A stretch of DNA of 64,000 nucleotides from Halichondria panicea (GCF_963675165.1 NC_087392.1:5083942-5147941), one strand, 5' to 3'; shown: positions 47,931 to 60,707, numbered from the stretch's first letter. Numbers and translations are program-made. Notes: generated by a model not told the origin, from the letters alone.

Positions 47931-48064
47931 GTAGTCTACGTACAGGCGCGGTGCAGCTCAGTAATTATCCGCCCACGCACCGCCCATGTCATATGTTTGC
48001 TGAGACTCTGAGATCAGAGGCTAATTGCTTGAGCTGCACCGCGCCTGTCGGACCTCCTCAGAGA
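47931..48064. mobile_element. MITE ending GAGGAGGT (copy 3)
   Basis: Counterpart of 20470-20615 upstream of PC5, with the inner arms GGCGCGGTGCAGCTCA and TGAGCTGCACCGCGCC fully complementary. The shared position shows insertion before the PC2/PC5 unit duplicated. Confidence 0.75.
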
Positions 48065-48215
48065 GGTCAATTTAGAGTACATTCACGGCTTCTAAAAGTT
48101 CCCCGTGCAGTTGTCTGAAAGAATGTTAATGAATTCATCACCTGGGCCATGGGCCCAGTACAGTTCTGCTGCAAATGAGTAGCTACGAGTGTGAATGATC
48201 TGAACAACCCCAGGC

Positions 48216-51200
48216 ATGCCGTTTGATTTTCTGCAAAGAATGAAACATGTGCTGACATGGGCTGCTATAGTTTCAGTCACATCAGCATCAACCAGGAGCA
48301 GGACAGCACTGTTTGACGAGTCTGTTCCCACTGAGCAATACACTGACACCTGGGTGGTACAGCTGCTGCTACCGCAATCACAGCTCACACTTGAAGCTCA
48401 CACACTTGCAGCAAAACATGGTCTTATCAACCAGGGACAGGTACGTGGAGTAGATCTATTTGCTATCGGAGTGTACAATGTATATGCACTTATGAGTGTC
48501 CACTTATTGCTAGATTTATTACACAGCACACTCAGCCGGGGTGTACTTTAAGTATTCGATTTTAGGCGACCCCTCATGCAAAGTAGGGGGATGTAGCATG
48601 ACAACTGCATTGACTTTGTGACACCTGAAGTTTTTAAAACTGGGTAAATGAGCAGGTTCCCTTGTGCTAATGCCTCTCGGCATGTTTGCTTCGCTCAAAA
48701 AGTATAGATTGTTACAATGTTATGTTACGAAATAAATTGAACTTCCACACATTAATCAAGAGTCACAGTTATAGAAGGGGAGCATAAAAAGGACGGAATG
48801 TTAAAAAGGGGCCTGGGCTTGAATGCGCATGCGCAGAAAAAGGGGTGCGTCTGCAAAAGGTTAAAGTTCGCAATGGCTGCTGCAGCTTCTGGCAGCACAG
48901 CTTGCAGCTCTTTTCTGACTCTCGTAGCTAACAAATGATACAGGCAACGCTTTAGTGTAAGGCTAACTCACAACTTAAATAGAAACTTGTGCGAGCAGAT
49001 GATGCTAGGAACGGTTCTGAAGAGACTGCAACAGCCTTCACACTAGCCATTATGGACAACAAAGCTTAGTTAGCAAATCCACAAATCAAAATAAGAGAAC
49101 GTGGCTAGAAAGAAGCTGGTAGTTTTTGGTGCATACAACCGTTGAGCAGTTACAGGTGGAACAGACAACTTTATATACCGTATCCTTTGTGCGGAATAAT
49201 TAGTTTTTTGCATTCTTGTAATACTGAGTGGCATGTGTTGTTACATATACTGATTACATGCAGGAATAAATATTCTGTACCATGCATTGCTAAGCTACAA
49301 GTTATGTTACTCCATTGTTCACACAGTGTGTCTATTAAAAGATAATTGTTGTGTTACATGCATGCAGCAATGAATATTCTGTAAGCTACAAGTCATATAT
49401 TTATGTACTCCATTGAGCTCCCTTGTATTTCGCACAGTGTTTATTTAATGGTTAACCTCACTTCCTGTCTAGCTAGATTGTATCCAAAAAGGTGCACCAG
49501 ATAGATACCTTTAAAGTGTTCCTGTTCTCTTTACACTGTAGGTAGGCAACCTTGATGACTACTTCGCATTCAAGTTACCTGAAACCGATCAAAGGGGAAA
49601 TCTACACTTGACTGGTACTGGTCAGAAAAATCACATTTCACAAGCACTTTCAAATGAGCCAAACGTAAAAAACAACAACTAATGTCTAGTCACTCATGTA
49701 TTATGTATGGTTATTCATTATTTTGTCTTCCTTGATTTAGGTGGGCTCTGTACAGCAGCAAATAGCAAGAAAAAGATTCAAGAAAGACTACAGTTATCCA
49801 AGCGATCCAAATTTCAGCAAACAATGGTCTTTGGTGAGATGTTAGCATATATATAGATCACATGCATGCACACACTCAATACAATTAATAGTATACATGC
49901 AGTGAGCAGACTGATCAGTTTAATTATGCCGATAATAATTATAGTACGCTTAATTGTACATAGTGTCCATAGACCTTATTATTCTACAGAGATTGGGGTG
50001 TGTATACTTAAGGGCTTTGGGGGATTATTCATGCATTCCTAATACACCCAGGTGGTCAACCCCATACACTCCTATATAACACTCCCAGGTCAACCGTGGT
50101 CAAACTAGCGGTAGAAAGGGGCTGGATATTAACGTGGAGCCTGTCTGGCTGCAAGGAATCACTGGGAGTGGTGTGGTCGTGTCTATCATGGATGATGGTG
50201 GGTTGATAGCATCTGGGGATAGTAATATATAGGCTCTAACAACCCAAGGTCAGGAAAATGTGGCAATGCATGATATACGAGTTTGAACCGCTTATATATA
50301 TACATGTATTATTTAAGAAGTATACCAGGCGCGCGACTGATTCTTGAGTGCAATAATACCAACATGTATGATGTTATTACATGGTTATGTATTAGTTAAT
50401 GTACAGTGTAGAGGGGTTTATGACAGTAAGACACTGTTTCCATGTAGTTCCCTAGTCTCATGAATCAGATCTTATCAACTAAATAATTATTGGCGTGGTA
50501 GTAGATTGTGGTCAAGGGCCTTGATCATTTATACTATACATTGTACAAGGTGCGCTGCCTGCATTGTCTACTACAAAGCAGTCTGCATAATTATACTGTG
50601 GTTCCGTTTAGCTTGCGTAGTTCAGTGTGCCTAAGGCTTTTGGGTAATTATATCTAATAGGTATTCTGCACGATGTAGGTTGAATTGCAGATTCCTGGAA
50701 CATCTATAATTATTAGGTATTGCTAGAATTCCCCATGGCAGGATGTCCTGTTAGCTCAGGCATACAACTGTTTACACAAGTGAACTGATGTGGATAGTGA
50801 AATAGGAGCTCTCACAACTAGGTCTTGCCCAATTATGCTCAAAATGTTGCCTATTAGTCAAGTCTCCAAGTCTCATGCATTGTACCAATTAGTTTTTACC
50901 TAATTTCTTTAATTTATTACCTAATTTTATTGAGTCTCAATAAAAATCATCAACGAGAATTATACTGCAACATCAACATAATCTTTTAAGGAACTATATA
51001 TTGGTGAAAGAAATCTTAGATAATTATTGCCAAAGGCTAATTGCTTGAGCTGCACGCCTGTCGTACCTCCTCTGCACGTGGACCATGTGCTCAGAAGTGT
51101 AAAGGTCAACTATTAGCATTACTCATGCTATTGAGGCTTAGTGCTTCTATAAATACTTTCTACCAAAATTTGGTAAAATAGGCTAACTATTAGGCTGGCA

Positions 51201-54200
51201 TAATGCTCAATGCTCCACGCACCTATTAGTCTCAAAATTATGCTAGCATAAATTGGGCAAGGCCTAGAATGCTGTCATGTTTGTGCTGTAGTAGTCTCAT
51301 TGCCAGCCAGTGATATTAAGTTTTCTCTCACATGCAGGATTGGAGATAACACACCCTGACATTTCTCCGAACTACGTAAGAAATGCCGCGTGGGAATATT
51401 GTGGTTTTTAAAACAATGGTTGCTATTCAGTAAAATACACATTCATTTGGCAATCCTTAAATCAGGTGGTGTTTATTTGGCCATTCTAATAATAATTTGA
51501 AAGCATACTAAAATAACGTCTACGTCTAATTTTTGTTTTCAGGATTCCACTGCTAGTTGGGACTTTGCACAAGGTGATAGTGACCCCACTCCTACCACAT
51601 ACTATGGTGATGAGCCAGACAGACATGGAACCAGCTGTGGAGGAGAGATTGCCATGGCAAAAGATAACAATCAGTGTGGAGTGGGGGTGGCCTATAACTC
51701 CAATCTTGGCTGTAAGTATTGTTACCCATGCATTCTTAATCATGCAACTGTCCCTATACAGTATGCATGAGTGCATGTATTTTAAGATTACTGAAAGTTG
51801 TTTTACAGTATTATTGGGGCGAGCCCTGAGGTTCGTCCCATGCATAGTAGCGACGATACTGCAGGAGAGCTCAGCGACCGGATATCTGTCTGGTGTCTGC
51901 ATGTCTGCATGTCTGTCTCTCAGTTTAAGTTTTTAGCATGACGATTGCTGTATTTTAGCGTGACGATTGCTAACGATCATTTGTATTACAAGCAATTACA
52001 TGAGCAAGGCATTAATATTCTTGGATGAAACTGATACAGCTCAGCAAATAAGGCAATGAGGGCCAGGCAATGGCGTTTCCTATGTGCTAGCAAGGCTAAG
52101 GGAAGTTTGACAACAAGTAGGAGCTAATGAGACAGAAGCTCGTCTGTCGTCAAAAGGTTCGAATTAAAGGGAAGAGAGAATTGCAGTTAGAGAGACCTTT
52201 AGGAAACAGCAAGTGATTACTACTCACTACAACTTCTCTTCTCTAAGGGAGGCTCGCCCCACACAATGCTCTCAGCATTCCCCTAGTAATTATTAGCCCG
52301 AGGCGCGGCATGTATGGGTTATAGTAGTCGATCAGTCTGTCTGTCGTTCTGTGTATTTTGAGTCTGTTCACCTGGGTGCGATAGTGCTGTGTTTCTACCA
52401 TGGACAGCCTCAACACAACACGATAGTAGTTTTAAATTTGGCAGTTAAAGCTTCGATTAAAAAGCAAGTAAGAAGCTCAGAAGCGTAATTGAACCTGTTG
52501 GGCCTAGATGTAACACGTGGCTTTGACTTTAGGCTATAGCCACACTAAACCCTAAAGTAACGCCAATCTTACTCTATTGTAAATATTTTTACTTTGTTCT
52601 GACATATTGATCCACTTGGGCAGGCCATGCACTTTCAATGAGCAACCCCGGCCTCCCACAGAAGTCATGCTGATTGAATAAGACAATATACGTACATGCA
52701 CACAGTTTGCACGCTTCACAAAATTAATTGGTCTCTCTCTCTCTCTCTCTCTCTCTCTTGTCTATACACAGGTCTCAAGGTTGACTTTACTAGCATGACA
52801 GACTCCATTGAAGCAAGTTCTCTTGGCTATAAAAACAACTATATCCAAGTTTACAGCAACAGTTGGGGACCAAATGACAAGGGTTTCATTGTAGAAAAAC
52901 CAGGAATACTGCTTGAAAATGCATTAAAAAATGCAGTCAAAAGGGTAATTTATTTAGCACTTACACACCAAATAATGTGTATAGAATGTCTGACTCTGTC
53001 TATAGGGTCGTGATGGGAAGGGCTCCATTTTTGTGTGGGCTGCTGGGAATGGTGGATGGAACTATGATTCTTGTGCTGCTGATGGCTATTCTTCCAGCAT
53101 CTACACTATTGCAGTGGGGTCAGCAGATCAAACCGCTGGTCAAGCAGGCTATGATGAACAGTGTGCTGGAAAGATGGCCGTCACTTATTCATTCAACTCA
53201 AGAACATTCTCAGACGATGGCTCTTATGACCCTTTCGACCAAATTGTGAGTAATAATAACATAATTACAAGTGCGTAACTGTAACATATAATTATGCAGT
53301 ACACCACGACTCTGAATGGGGAATGTACAGACGACTTTACTGGCACTAGTGCTTCTGCACCTCTAGTATCAGGAGTCATCACTCTGGCACTGCAGGCAAA
53401 GTGTGTTACCTTACTACTCCTTTGCATGCATGCATGGAATATTGATAGAAAATACGGCTATGGCTGATAATTGGCTTGATATAGAAAACACACATGCATG
53501 CTATATTTATCAGGCTCTAGTGTTCAAATGCATGATTTTGTAGCCATGAACTGACGTGGAGAGATGTGCAGTACTTGCTAGTTTACACATCCAACACTGA
53601 CCCTCTCACTGATGGGGAATGGACGATGAACGGGGCAGGGCGTAAAATCAGTCACAAGTTTGGCTTTGGAGCTATTGACGCTGAGGCATTTGTAACTCGA
53701 GCCAGACATTGGATTACTGTTCCTCCACAGATTTCCCAGACCTTGACAAGCCACCAAACCTATGGGTAAGTACGTACCTATAGTATACCAGTTTTGGGGG
53801 GCTGATAAGTGTGCCGCAAGATTATAACTATTTTATGCATTTTCACATTTATATAGAAGTGCTCGCTTTGGACAACCTCTTACGATGCAATTTACGGTAC
53901 TGAACATGGCCTCAGGTGTTCACTTCCTGGAGCACGTGGTTTTGACGGCTTCATTAAGAATAGAATATGTACGAAGATACACAATCGCGGACTATTCTAC
54001 ATTCATTAAGTATGAAGCCACAGATGGATCTTCGGTGAAACGCTGGTTACTAGACCCTCATCCTCGCAGGGGGGACATCATGATTGAACTCACTTCACCA
54101 CAGGGAACAACTTCAACTCTTCTTCCATACAGAAATTATGATTTTGTCAATTCTGACGATGAAGGATATGCTTACCACCTTTGGCCCTTCATGTCTGTTC

Positions 54201-54694
54201 ACTATTGGGGGGAGAATCCGGTCGGAACTTGGACAATGACTGTTACGTTCAAGTCTTCCAGTGGTTATGTTAGTGTGTCTGATATGGACTTTGCACTTTA
54301 TGGCACGTCCAGTACACCTCAAGCTGTAGCAAATATTCCTCAGGTGTGTGACAAAGCATGTGCTAGAGGTTGCTATGGAGATGGTCCCAATGCGTGTGAT
54401 GTGTGCAAAGATTTTCGTATTGTATCTACGCTTGAATGTGTCACTACTTGCCCAAATAATACACTTGTATACAGGGGATCGTACTGCAATAGCACCAAAA
54501 CAGTATCATCGAATTCTTTAGTTGCTACTGCTGTTGGTACTTCAATGGGGCTGGTTGGACTGCTTGTCCTAGTGTGTATAGTGGTCACATGCATTGCGGT
54601 ATACCTGTGGATAAAGAAGAAGAATGATCGAGGAAATCGACTAAGATATCATGTGCTTCAGTCGGTGGATGGCACTTCATCTGTTCCTGTATAA
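48216..54694 (+). CDS. PC5: furin/kexin-like proprotein convertase, 776 aa
   Basis: Exons 48216-48440, 49542-49664, 49741-49833, 50089-50197, 51338-51375, 51543-51711, 52772-52944, 53006-53245, 53300-53400, 53544-53765 and 53857-54694, giving 777 codons with stop. Motifs: signal [17 protein letters not shown], prodomain [37 protein letters not shown]-domain RRGD and WTMTVTF, Cys-rich [13 protein letters not shown], the shortest stalk of the intact set, TM ([19 protein letters not shown]) and tail RYHVLQS. It is a presumed type I membrane convertase of the secretory route. Introns 4 and 6 hold MITEs absent from PC2, and the intron-6 acceptor is preceded by a (CT)12-like tract. All key residues are present. 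Confidence 0.93.
50818..51270. mobile_element. MITE, CTAGGTCTTGCCCAATTATG ends, with nested fragment
   Basis: Left CTAGGTCTTGCCCAATTATG and right CATAAATTGGGCAAGGCCTA are imperfect complements. A piece of the GAGGAGGTACGACAGG family (about 51033-51075) is nested inside. It lies in PC5 intron 4. A related, partial version is in PC1 intron 4 at about 11658-11760. Confidence 0.7.
51815..52260. mobile_element. MITE, GGGGCGAGCC ends, PC5 intron 6
   Basis: TTGGGGCGAGCC at the left and GGCTCGCCCC at the right. The interior carries CTGCATGTCTGCATGTCTGT tandem text. PC2 and PC3 lack it at this position. The next sequence (52285-52540) is an older intronic repeat shared with 24460-24850 and 40220-40540. 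Confidence 0.65.
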
Positions 54695-55458
54695 TAATAA
54701 TAGATTGGACTACAGACTTCATACGCGTATTTTACATAAAGAACTAATTCCTTCCATTTAGAGTGTCAAAATTCAAGGGATAATTATAGATATGTGATTC
54801 CTTGCCTTGAAAAAATTAGTGGTAAAAATCAAGTATACAAAAAGTATAATAAAAATGGATTTACACCCTTTTTGTATAATCGATGATTCAGCTATAGGGA
54901 CTCTTTCAGCCGTACACTGCTTATTTGAGGTAGTGCATGCATGCTGCATGCATGCTCTTTCTATATTATTATGCCTCGGTGCGCATGCGCAAGCGAGGTA
55001 TACGGAGTGTGTTTGTGTGTTAAGCTAGCTTACCTCCATTATAATTATATACATAGCACAATATCTCCTCAGGCCTTACGCTATACCCAAGCCTTGCCCT
55101 TAAGATTGGGTTAACCAACCCAAACCCCAGTCTCTTGAGGTCAATTATAGAGTAGCATTAGTTCTGCTAGATCTAGATCGAATTCTATTTGCTTTTTTGC
55201 TTGCATGCCAAATGACAAATAGGCCTTTCATAGAGCTACAAAATACATACAAAATAAAATTGGCTTCAGTATAATTATGGGCACTCAAAGTCAAATGAGA
55301 TGACAGTACTTAAAAACGCATCAATGAAAACATGATTAAAAAATCTAGCTGATGGATGATCAATACATGTATAGATGGATGGATTGACTGCATGTTAACA
55401 AGGACACGGTATTACACTAGTAATAATGATTGATTTGATGAAATAGAGTGATAGACAT

Positions 55459-57610
55459 TCATTCTTCTCTTAGCAGGGCGGTTGGGTTAGAGCACTTGCA
55501 AAACTCCACAACTCTCTTCAGTAGTCCACGCATGAAGCCAGCAAACTGTCATGGGAAAAACAAATTATAATAACTTCTTGGCTTGGGCTCTACTTGTTTG
55601 CTAACACTATAGTACTGAAGTCACAATAATACAAACCGACCACAATTCTATAATAATTCTTTCTAGGTACACATGTATAAGTATAGTGTTCACCTCTGCC
55701 CCAATGGAGCCACTGTCCCCAGAGTCCATCAGGTGAGGGGAGGGGCTCACGTTCAACACAGAGTAACCTGTACGCAAAATATAGCAACTAGAGCACTAAA
55801 GTGCAAACCCTCGGCTGGTGACATGATTATAAAGAAACCAGAAGACTGCATATAGTGATGTTGTTATCATCATGCATGACTTGCACAGCAACTCAGGAGC
55901 AATAAAACTAAACCAGACTGGAGGCATGCTGAAACATTTGAGAACAGGTAGTAGTACTATAGATATATGCACTGTGGATTAGGATCACAGCAAAGAAGCC
56001 TGGAGTCTCAGAGAAGTATGGCTCCAGGTCCTGCATGGATCCCAGTCAGCTAAAGCAAGCTTTCTACTTTGGGGACCCTGTTCCATTCTTCCTGATATAT
56101 ACAGCTTTCTACTTTAGTGACCCTGTTCCATTGTTTCTGGACCGGGTACAGGATCACTTCAGTTATAAGTAACGCATGTGCAAGTTCTGTTGAAGCTACA
56201 TTTTGCTCGCTTTTATTAGACAACGAAGCTTTAACACCGAAAGCTGCCACTATTAGAAGTACTGACTTGTTGTGTGGAGGCTACCCATGCTGTAAACGCA
56301 GTGCTAGAGCATCCAGGTAAGCAGACCCAGTCACAAGCTTCTTAGCTTTTGCTCGTTTTTATTTGACAACGAAGGTTTAATTAATTAACATGAAATTCTG
56401 TCACTATTAAAATTAATAACTTGTTGTATGAAGGCTATCCATGCTGTAAACGCAGTGCTGTGGCATCCAGGTGAGTAGATTCACCTGTCACAAACAAACA
56501 AACAAACCAAACGACTACTATAACCCGTGGCCGCCCACGCGCCTCGGGTTAATAATCAATAACAGCGTACCCTTCCTTAACCTTCTATACAGAGCTCAAA
56601 CTAGAGAGCTATACTATATAGAAATGACCATGTTCTTGTAACGAGTATCTAACGTTTATTTTGACTTTTTGATACAATGACTTGGAGACTCTTTCAACTG
56701 CCATAACTTGCATTCCGTTCATTGATTTACTTAAAAAGCTATATAATGGTGTCATCAAAATTCACATTTGGGAGATGAAATCAACAATTTTGGCCTAACA
56801 GATCTTATAGCCCATTGGTCCTAGGCCGAAAAAGGACCCCACCTTTAAACACATCATTTGAAAGGTACGTATTTCCCAATATCATACTAACATTGGCTGT
56901 TGAAACTACACCCACTACCCCCCCCTGTTTAAGCCATAACTTAAATGCCATGTATTCAACTGCAACTACAGCGTATAACATATCTCACCGAAACGGCCCA
57001 CCAAGCACTCCTCATAAAACAGTACAGCCAACAGAGCATCGTCTTGTGTAGCCTGCACATGGGGAAATCGTAATTTACTCTATTATAACTGTATAGGTTC
57101 TAATATAGGTAGCTTACCGTTTTTCTAAGTCTCAGCTTAGCATGGGACAGTGCCATAGCCTTCCTGTACACAGAGAGAGCAACAAAAGAGATATTATAAT
57201 CCCCTTTTCACCTCACTTGAAATGCATAGTCAACCTGTACACCAGTCTGCACACTTAAGGTAAATTTAGAATAGCATTTCTGCTTAAATTAAAGCGGGTG
57301 AAAGGGTCGTACAATATATAGCAACCACATGCAATCATCTCACATAGTATCCAGTGCTGTGTTGGGCATATCTGACCCTCGAACTCTCCGACTGCCAACA
57401 TAGAAACTCTCGAGAAGGGACTCTGCACTCTCCTCTAGCATCGGCTCCATTGTGGTCGCCCTGGAAACCAGCTCGGTGATGATGTCGGATGATAAGAGTG
57501 GTAGGGCAGTGTATCCCATAGCTGTGTCGAGTACGTGTCTGGTGATGGTAGCAGAGAGGCTGTCCTCGTAACAAGGGGTGGGGTCACATGATAACACTAG
57601 ACCAAGGCGA
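55459..57610 (-). CDS. MCMDC2-like gene, C-terminal exons (copy D)
   Basis: Minus-strand exons 57344-57610, 57118-57163, 56989-57052, 55694-55767 and 55459-55545 match copy A in length and phase without disabling changes. They encode RLGLVLSCDPTPCYED, FYVGSRRVRGSD, MALSHAKLRLRKT, ATQDDALLAVLFYEE, GYSVLNVSPSPH and a basic C-terminus (FAGFMRGLLKRVVEF) ending LREE. MCMDC2 is an MCM-fold protein acting in meiotic recombination in vertebrates; that role here is inference. Upstream exons would lie right of 57610, but the next 3 kb holds the secreted-protein gene and then a transposon, so the 5' part is either outside the window or lost. The 55.8-56.55 kb intron contains a repeat with paired AGCATCCAGGT units. 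Confidence 0.72.
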
Positions 57611-57760
57611 CTGTATATGCATGTATATTGGGTGCATGGATTAGGTATTCATGCGATAACAACAGTTGACTTACTCAAACAATGACTTGCTTATTGTGCT
57701 TGCCTCCTACAATAGAGAGAAAAGTAAACAACATCGGTACAAGATAAAATCCCACAGTTA

Positions 57761-58994
57761 CACTGTAAAAAGAGATGTGCCATTATAGCACGCGTGTAGC
57801 GTGTTACACATGTGCCAAACTGCTTAAAGTGTGTTATTTACCCTCTAGAAAGGTTTATCACAGTTAAAAGTATGTCATTTTGACCCATTGAATGAAACGA
57901 CCCATTACACATGTGTCGTTTCTTATGTACATTACATATAAACATGATTGTTACAAGTGATAACACAATCACTTGTAAAAATCATACTTCATATGTCCCT
58001 GGCAACAAATGTGACATAGCAACGAGTGAGACTGTTTAAATGGTAGCTAGCTAGTTAGTTCAACCAAGTATAGTACAGTACAGTCGAGACAACTGTTCAC
58101 TTCAAAGAATTGAACTGCTGGAACCACCCTCAACTCTGAAACTACCCAGTTTTTCAGTGGTAGGTTTATATTCTCTATTAAAAAGACTATTAATATGTAA
58201 TTATTGCAGAATTGATAGACTCTACTTGTTTTTTTGGCTGATGAGTCAGTAATTCTCCTTTCTCAACAATGGCAGACTCCTTCGATTGTGATAGTGTACG
58301 AAACAGAGGGCTCAAAGGTACGTTTCCTATCAATTTTAATTTGTTATACTGAGCTATTAATACATACAAGTTTTACCACCACAACACATACACACATTGG
58401 ATTTGTATACTATTATTCTACATGTAGGCCCTCTTAACTATCCTCAAACTGCTCTAACATTAATTTTTGCGGTCTGTTTCTTTTTTCTAGCCGTTGTCAA
58501 GGCATTTACACAAATTTGAGTACTATTATTGTAGCTTATCAGCATAATTATTCTTCTGCAGGTATAGGCCTTCCTAACCACCCTCCAAGTGAGCTAGCTG
58601 TCTGAATCTTAATACTGGTCCGAAATAGGTATGTAATTTCATACAATGCGTTCACAACTTATAATATTTTTTTCACCATTATTTTAGGTGTGAAGTACTA
58701 GTACAAGTTCAAAGGACTAAAGGACTGTATAGTAAACACTTATAATGGAATGGATGCATGCATGCAAGTTTTGCAAACACTTCTGTTTCATTTTCAGTTA
58801 CTATAGACTCGTCATTATTGTTTATTATTGAAATGGCGTTAATTGGAATGATTAATAACACATGCCAAAATGACCCGCTAGAAGTGGGTCAAATCGACAC
58901 ACCTTCAATTTGACATACGTGTAGCATGTCATTTGGAGGGACAATCAAATGACACGCGTGTCAGTGTTGAAACAACCCACTTGTTTTTACAGTG
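57761..58994. mobile_element. 1.2-kb element, CACTGTAAAAA ends, TA target
   Basis: Left CACTGTAAAAAGAGATG and right CTTGTTTTTACAGTG are inverted, flanked by TA on each side. The empty site CCCACAGTTAAGCTGC is preserved at 2910. The interior has mirrored tracts around CACGCGTGT and GTGGGTC but no transposase. A short frame at 58269 (MADSFDCDSVRNRGLK) ending at a GTACGT donor might be captured host sequence. TA duplication suggests Tc1/mariner-type mobilisation. Confidence 0.85.
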
Positions 58995-59470
58995 TAAGCT
59001 GCTGTATCAGCGTGTACAACAGTGCTACCGCTAAGATGGGAGCGAAGGAATTGGTATTTAAAGTACTCACAACCTACACTCTCAAAGCATGTACCAATAC
59101 ACCTACACAGTTTGGAGGAGCAAAACCTTCCCTATATATTGGACCTCATTATGTCTCTCATAGATAAAAGGGCAGCTACGGACAATATAGCGAGTTAGTT
59201 GTTCAGTTAGAGAACTGAGACAAACGGTAATCATATAGTGTAGATCAGAAACTCAGAAACAGTAGTGATTGTATATTTTTAGCATTTTGTAACAGAAAAG
59301 TGAATTGAGAGTGTGTTGAATAAACTAATAACAATTATTAGTTTCAAGTTTACAATATATCAATCATGCTATATACATTTCCCAAAATCAGCAGTGGCTT
59401 ATATAAGAGACTGCCTGTAATGCTTATATACATTGGACCCCCATCAAGAAGTTACTACAATACAAACAAG
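58995..59470 (+). promoter_or_regulatory. TATA promoter unit of the secreted-protein gene
   Basis: Same unit as 2905-3390, with CTTATATAAGAGACTG at about 59398 some 70 bp before ATG 59471. Another copy at 60140-60605 has GACTTATATAAGAGACT but is followed by the large transposon instead of a gene, so a third tandem gene was probably interrupted. Confidence 0.55.
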
Positions 59471-60032
59471 ATGAAACTAGTTGTTGGATTATCCCTCCTC
59501 TTGTGTGTGGCTGCTGCTGTTGGTCAGCCACCAAAGCTTTCACCAATTATGGAGTGCTATAATTCTGCAGCTAAAGATTTCATCAAGACAGATCCAATTT
59601 GTTTCGTTGAGACAGCTAGAGTATTTAAGATGAACGTAAGCTACTACTATGCATTGTATGTGGTTACAAGACATGTCAAGTAATGCATCACATGACAACC
59701 CTACAGTTTGGCAGTGATGAGTATCTAAAGAGAATGTGCAAGGCTGAAGAATGTGCTCGGAAAGTTGACAGCTACCTGACTGCCCAATGTGGTTACTCCC
59801 TTCTCAAAGATAGTAGGATATATATATGTATAATTAACTATTGTTAACCTTAAACTAACACACAGTTTGCACCAAGAATGAGCAAGGCCAGTACTGCTAT
59901 TTAAGAGATGTTTCTATGAAACTTTCTGAGGAAATTAGGCCACTTCTGAAGACTTGTGAAAACAAAGACTGTAGAGAAGATCCTACTTGCAACAATGCTT
60001 GGAAAAAGGTGATGTGTTTCATTGGTACACTG
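59471..60032 (+). CDS. Small secreted Cys-rich protein
   Basis: Exons 59471-59635, 59707-59812 and 59866-60008 or through to a stop at about 60030. The signal peptide MKLVVGLSLLLCVAAAVGQ is cleaved probably after VGQ. The mature part has about ten cysteines in a spaced pattern (MECYNSAAKD, DPICFVETAR, RMCKAEECARK, AQCGYSLL, CTKNEQGQYCYLRD, LKTCENKDCRED, PTCNNAW). Phases 0/1/0 fit. Size is about 140-147 aa. I do not recognise the family; the pattern suggests a disulphide-rich extracellular helical protein. If exon 3 is not spliced further, the stop lies in CACTGTAA, the end motif of the element at 57761. A decayed paralogue is at 3393. Confidence 0.7.
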
Positions 60033-60707
60033 TAAAAAATGATTGAAAAAAAGTGCGGTGGACACACTAAAACCGTCGCATATAGCACGCTTTTTTGTAT
60101 ACATGCATGCAAGATTATTTATAAAGTGCACAATTAATCCCACAGTTAAGCTGCTGTGTCGGCATGTATCGCACTTCTAGCATTAAGTTTGGTGGTGGGG
60201 ACCCCCTTCAAGTGCACCCATCCTGCACTAGCATTCTCAGTACATGTACCAATGTACCCTTGGGCTTTGGAAGATCAACGCCTTCATTTTTGGACCTTAT
60301 TATGGCTCTCATGGAGGAGTGATGGGACAGCTATACAGACAATTATAACTACATGCAGCTAGTTGTTAGAGAGCTGAGACAAACAGTAATTATAGGTAGC
60401 CTAGATCAAAACTCAGAAACATGTGTAGTGATTGTATTGTTAGTATTAATTTTTGAAAAATAAACGTTATGAATTGGGGTTGTACGTGCATGTGTTTGAT
60501 AAACTATAAACTTAATTAGTTTGTACATTACTATATAATACTATACATTTCCCCAAATCAGCAGTGACTTATATAAGAGACTACACTAACTGTAAATTAT
60601 TGCTTATACAATAGGGCGTATGCATTACTACAATTCCTATTATTAGACTTCCGGTCGAAGGGACAGGGCGTTAACTAGAACACATTTTTGTAACAAATCT
60701 AATGTAA

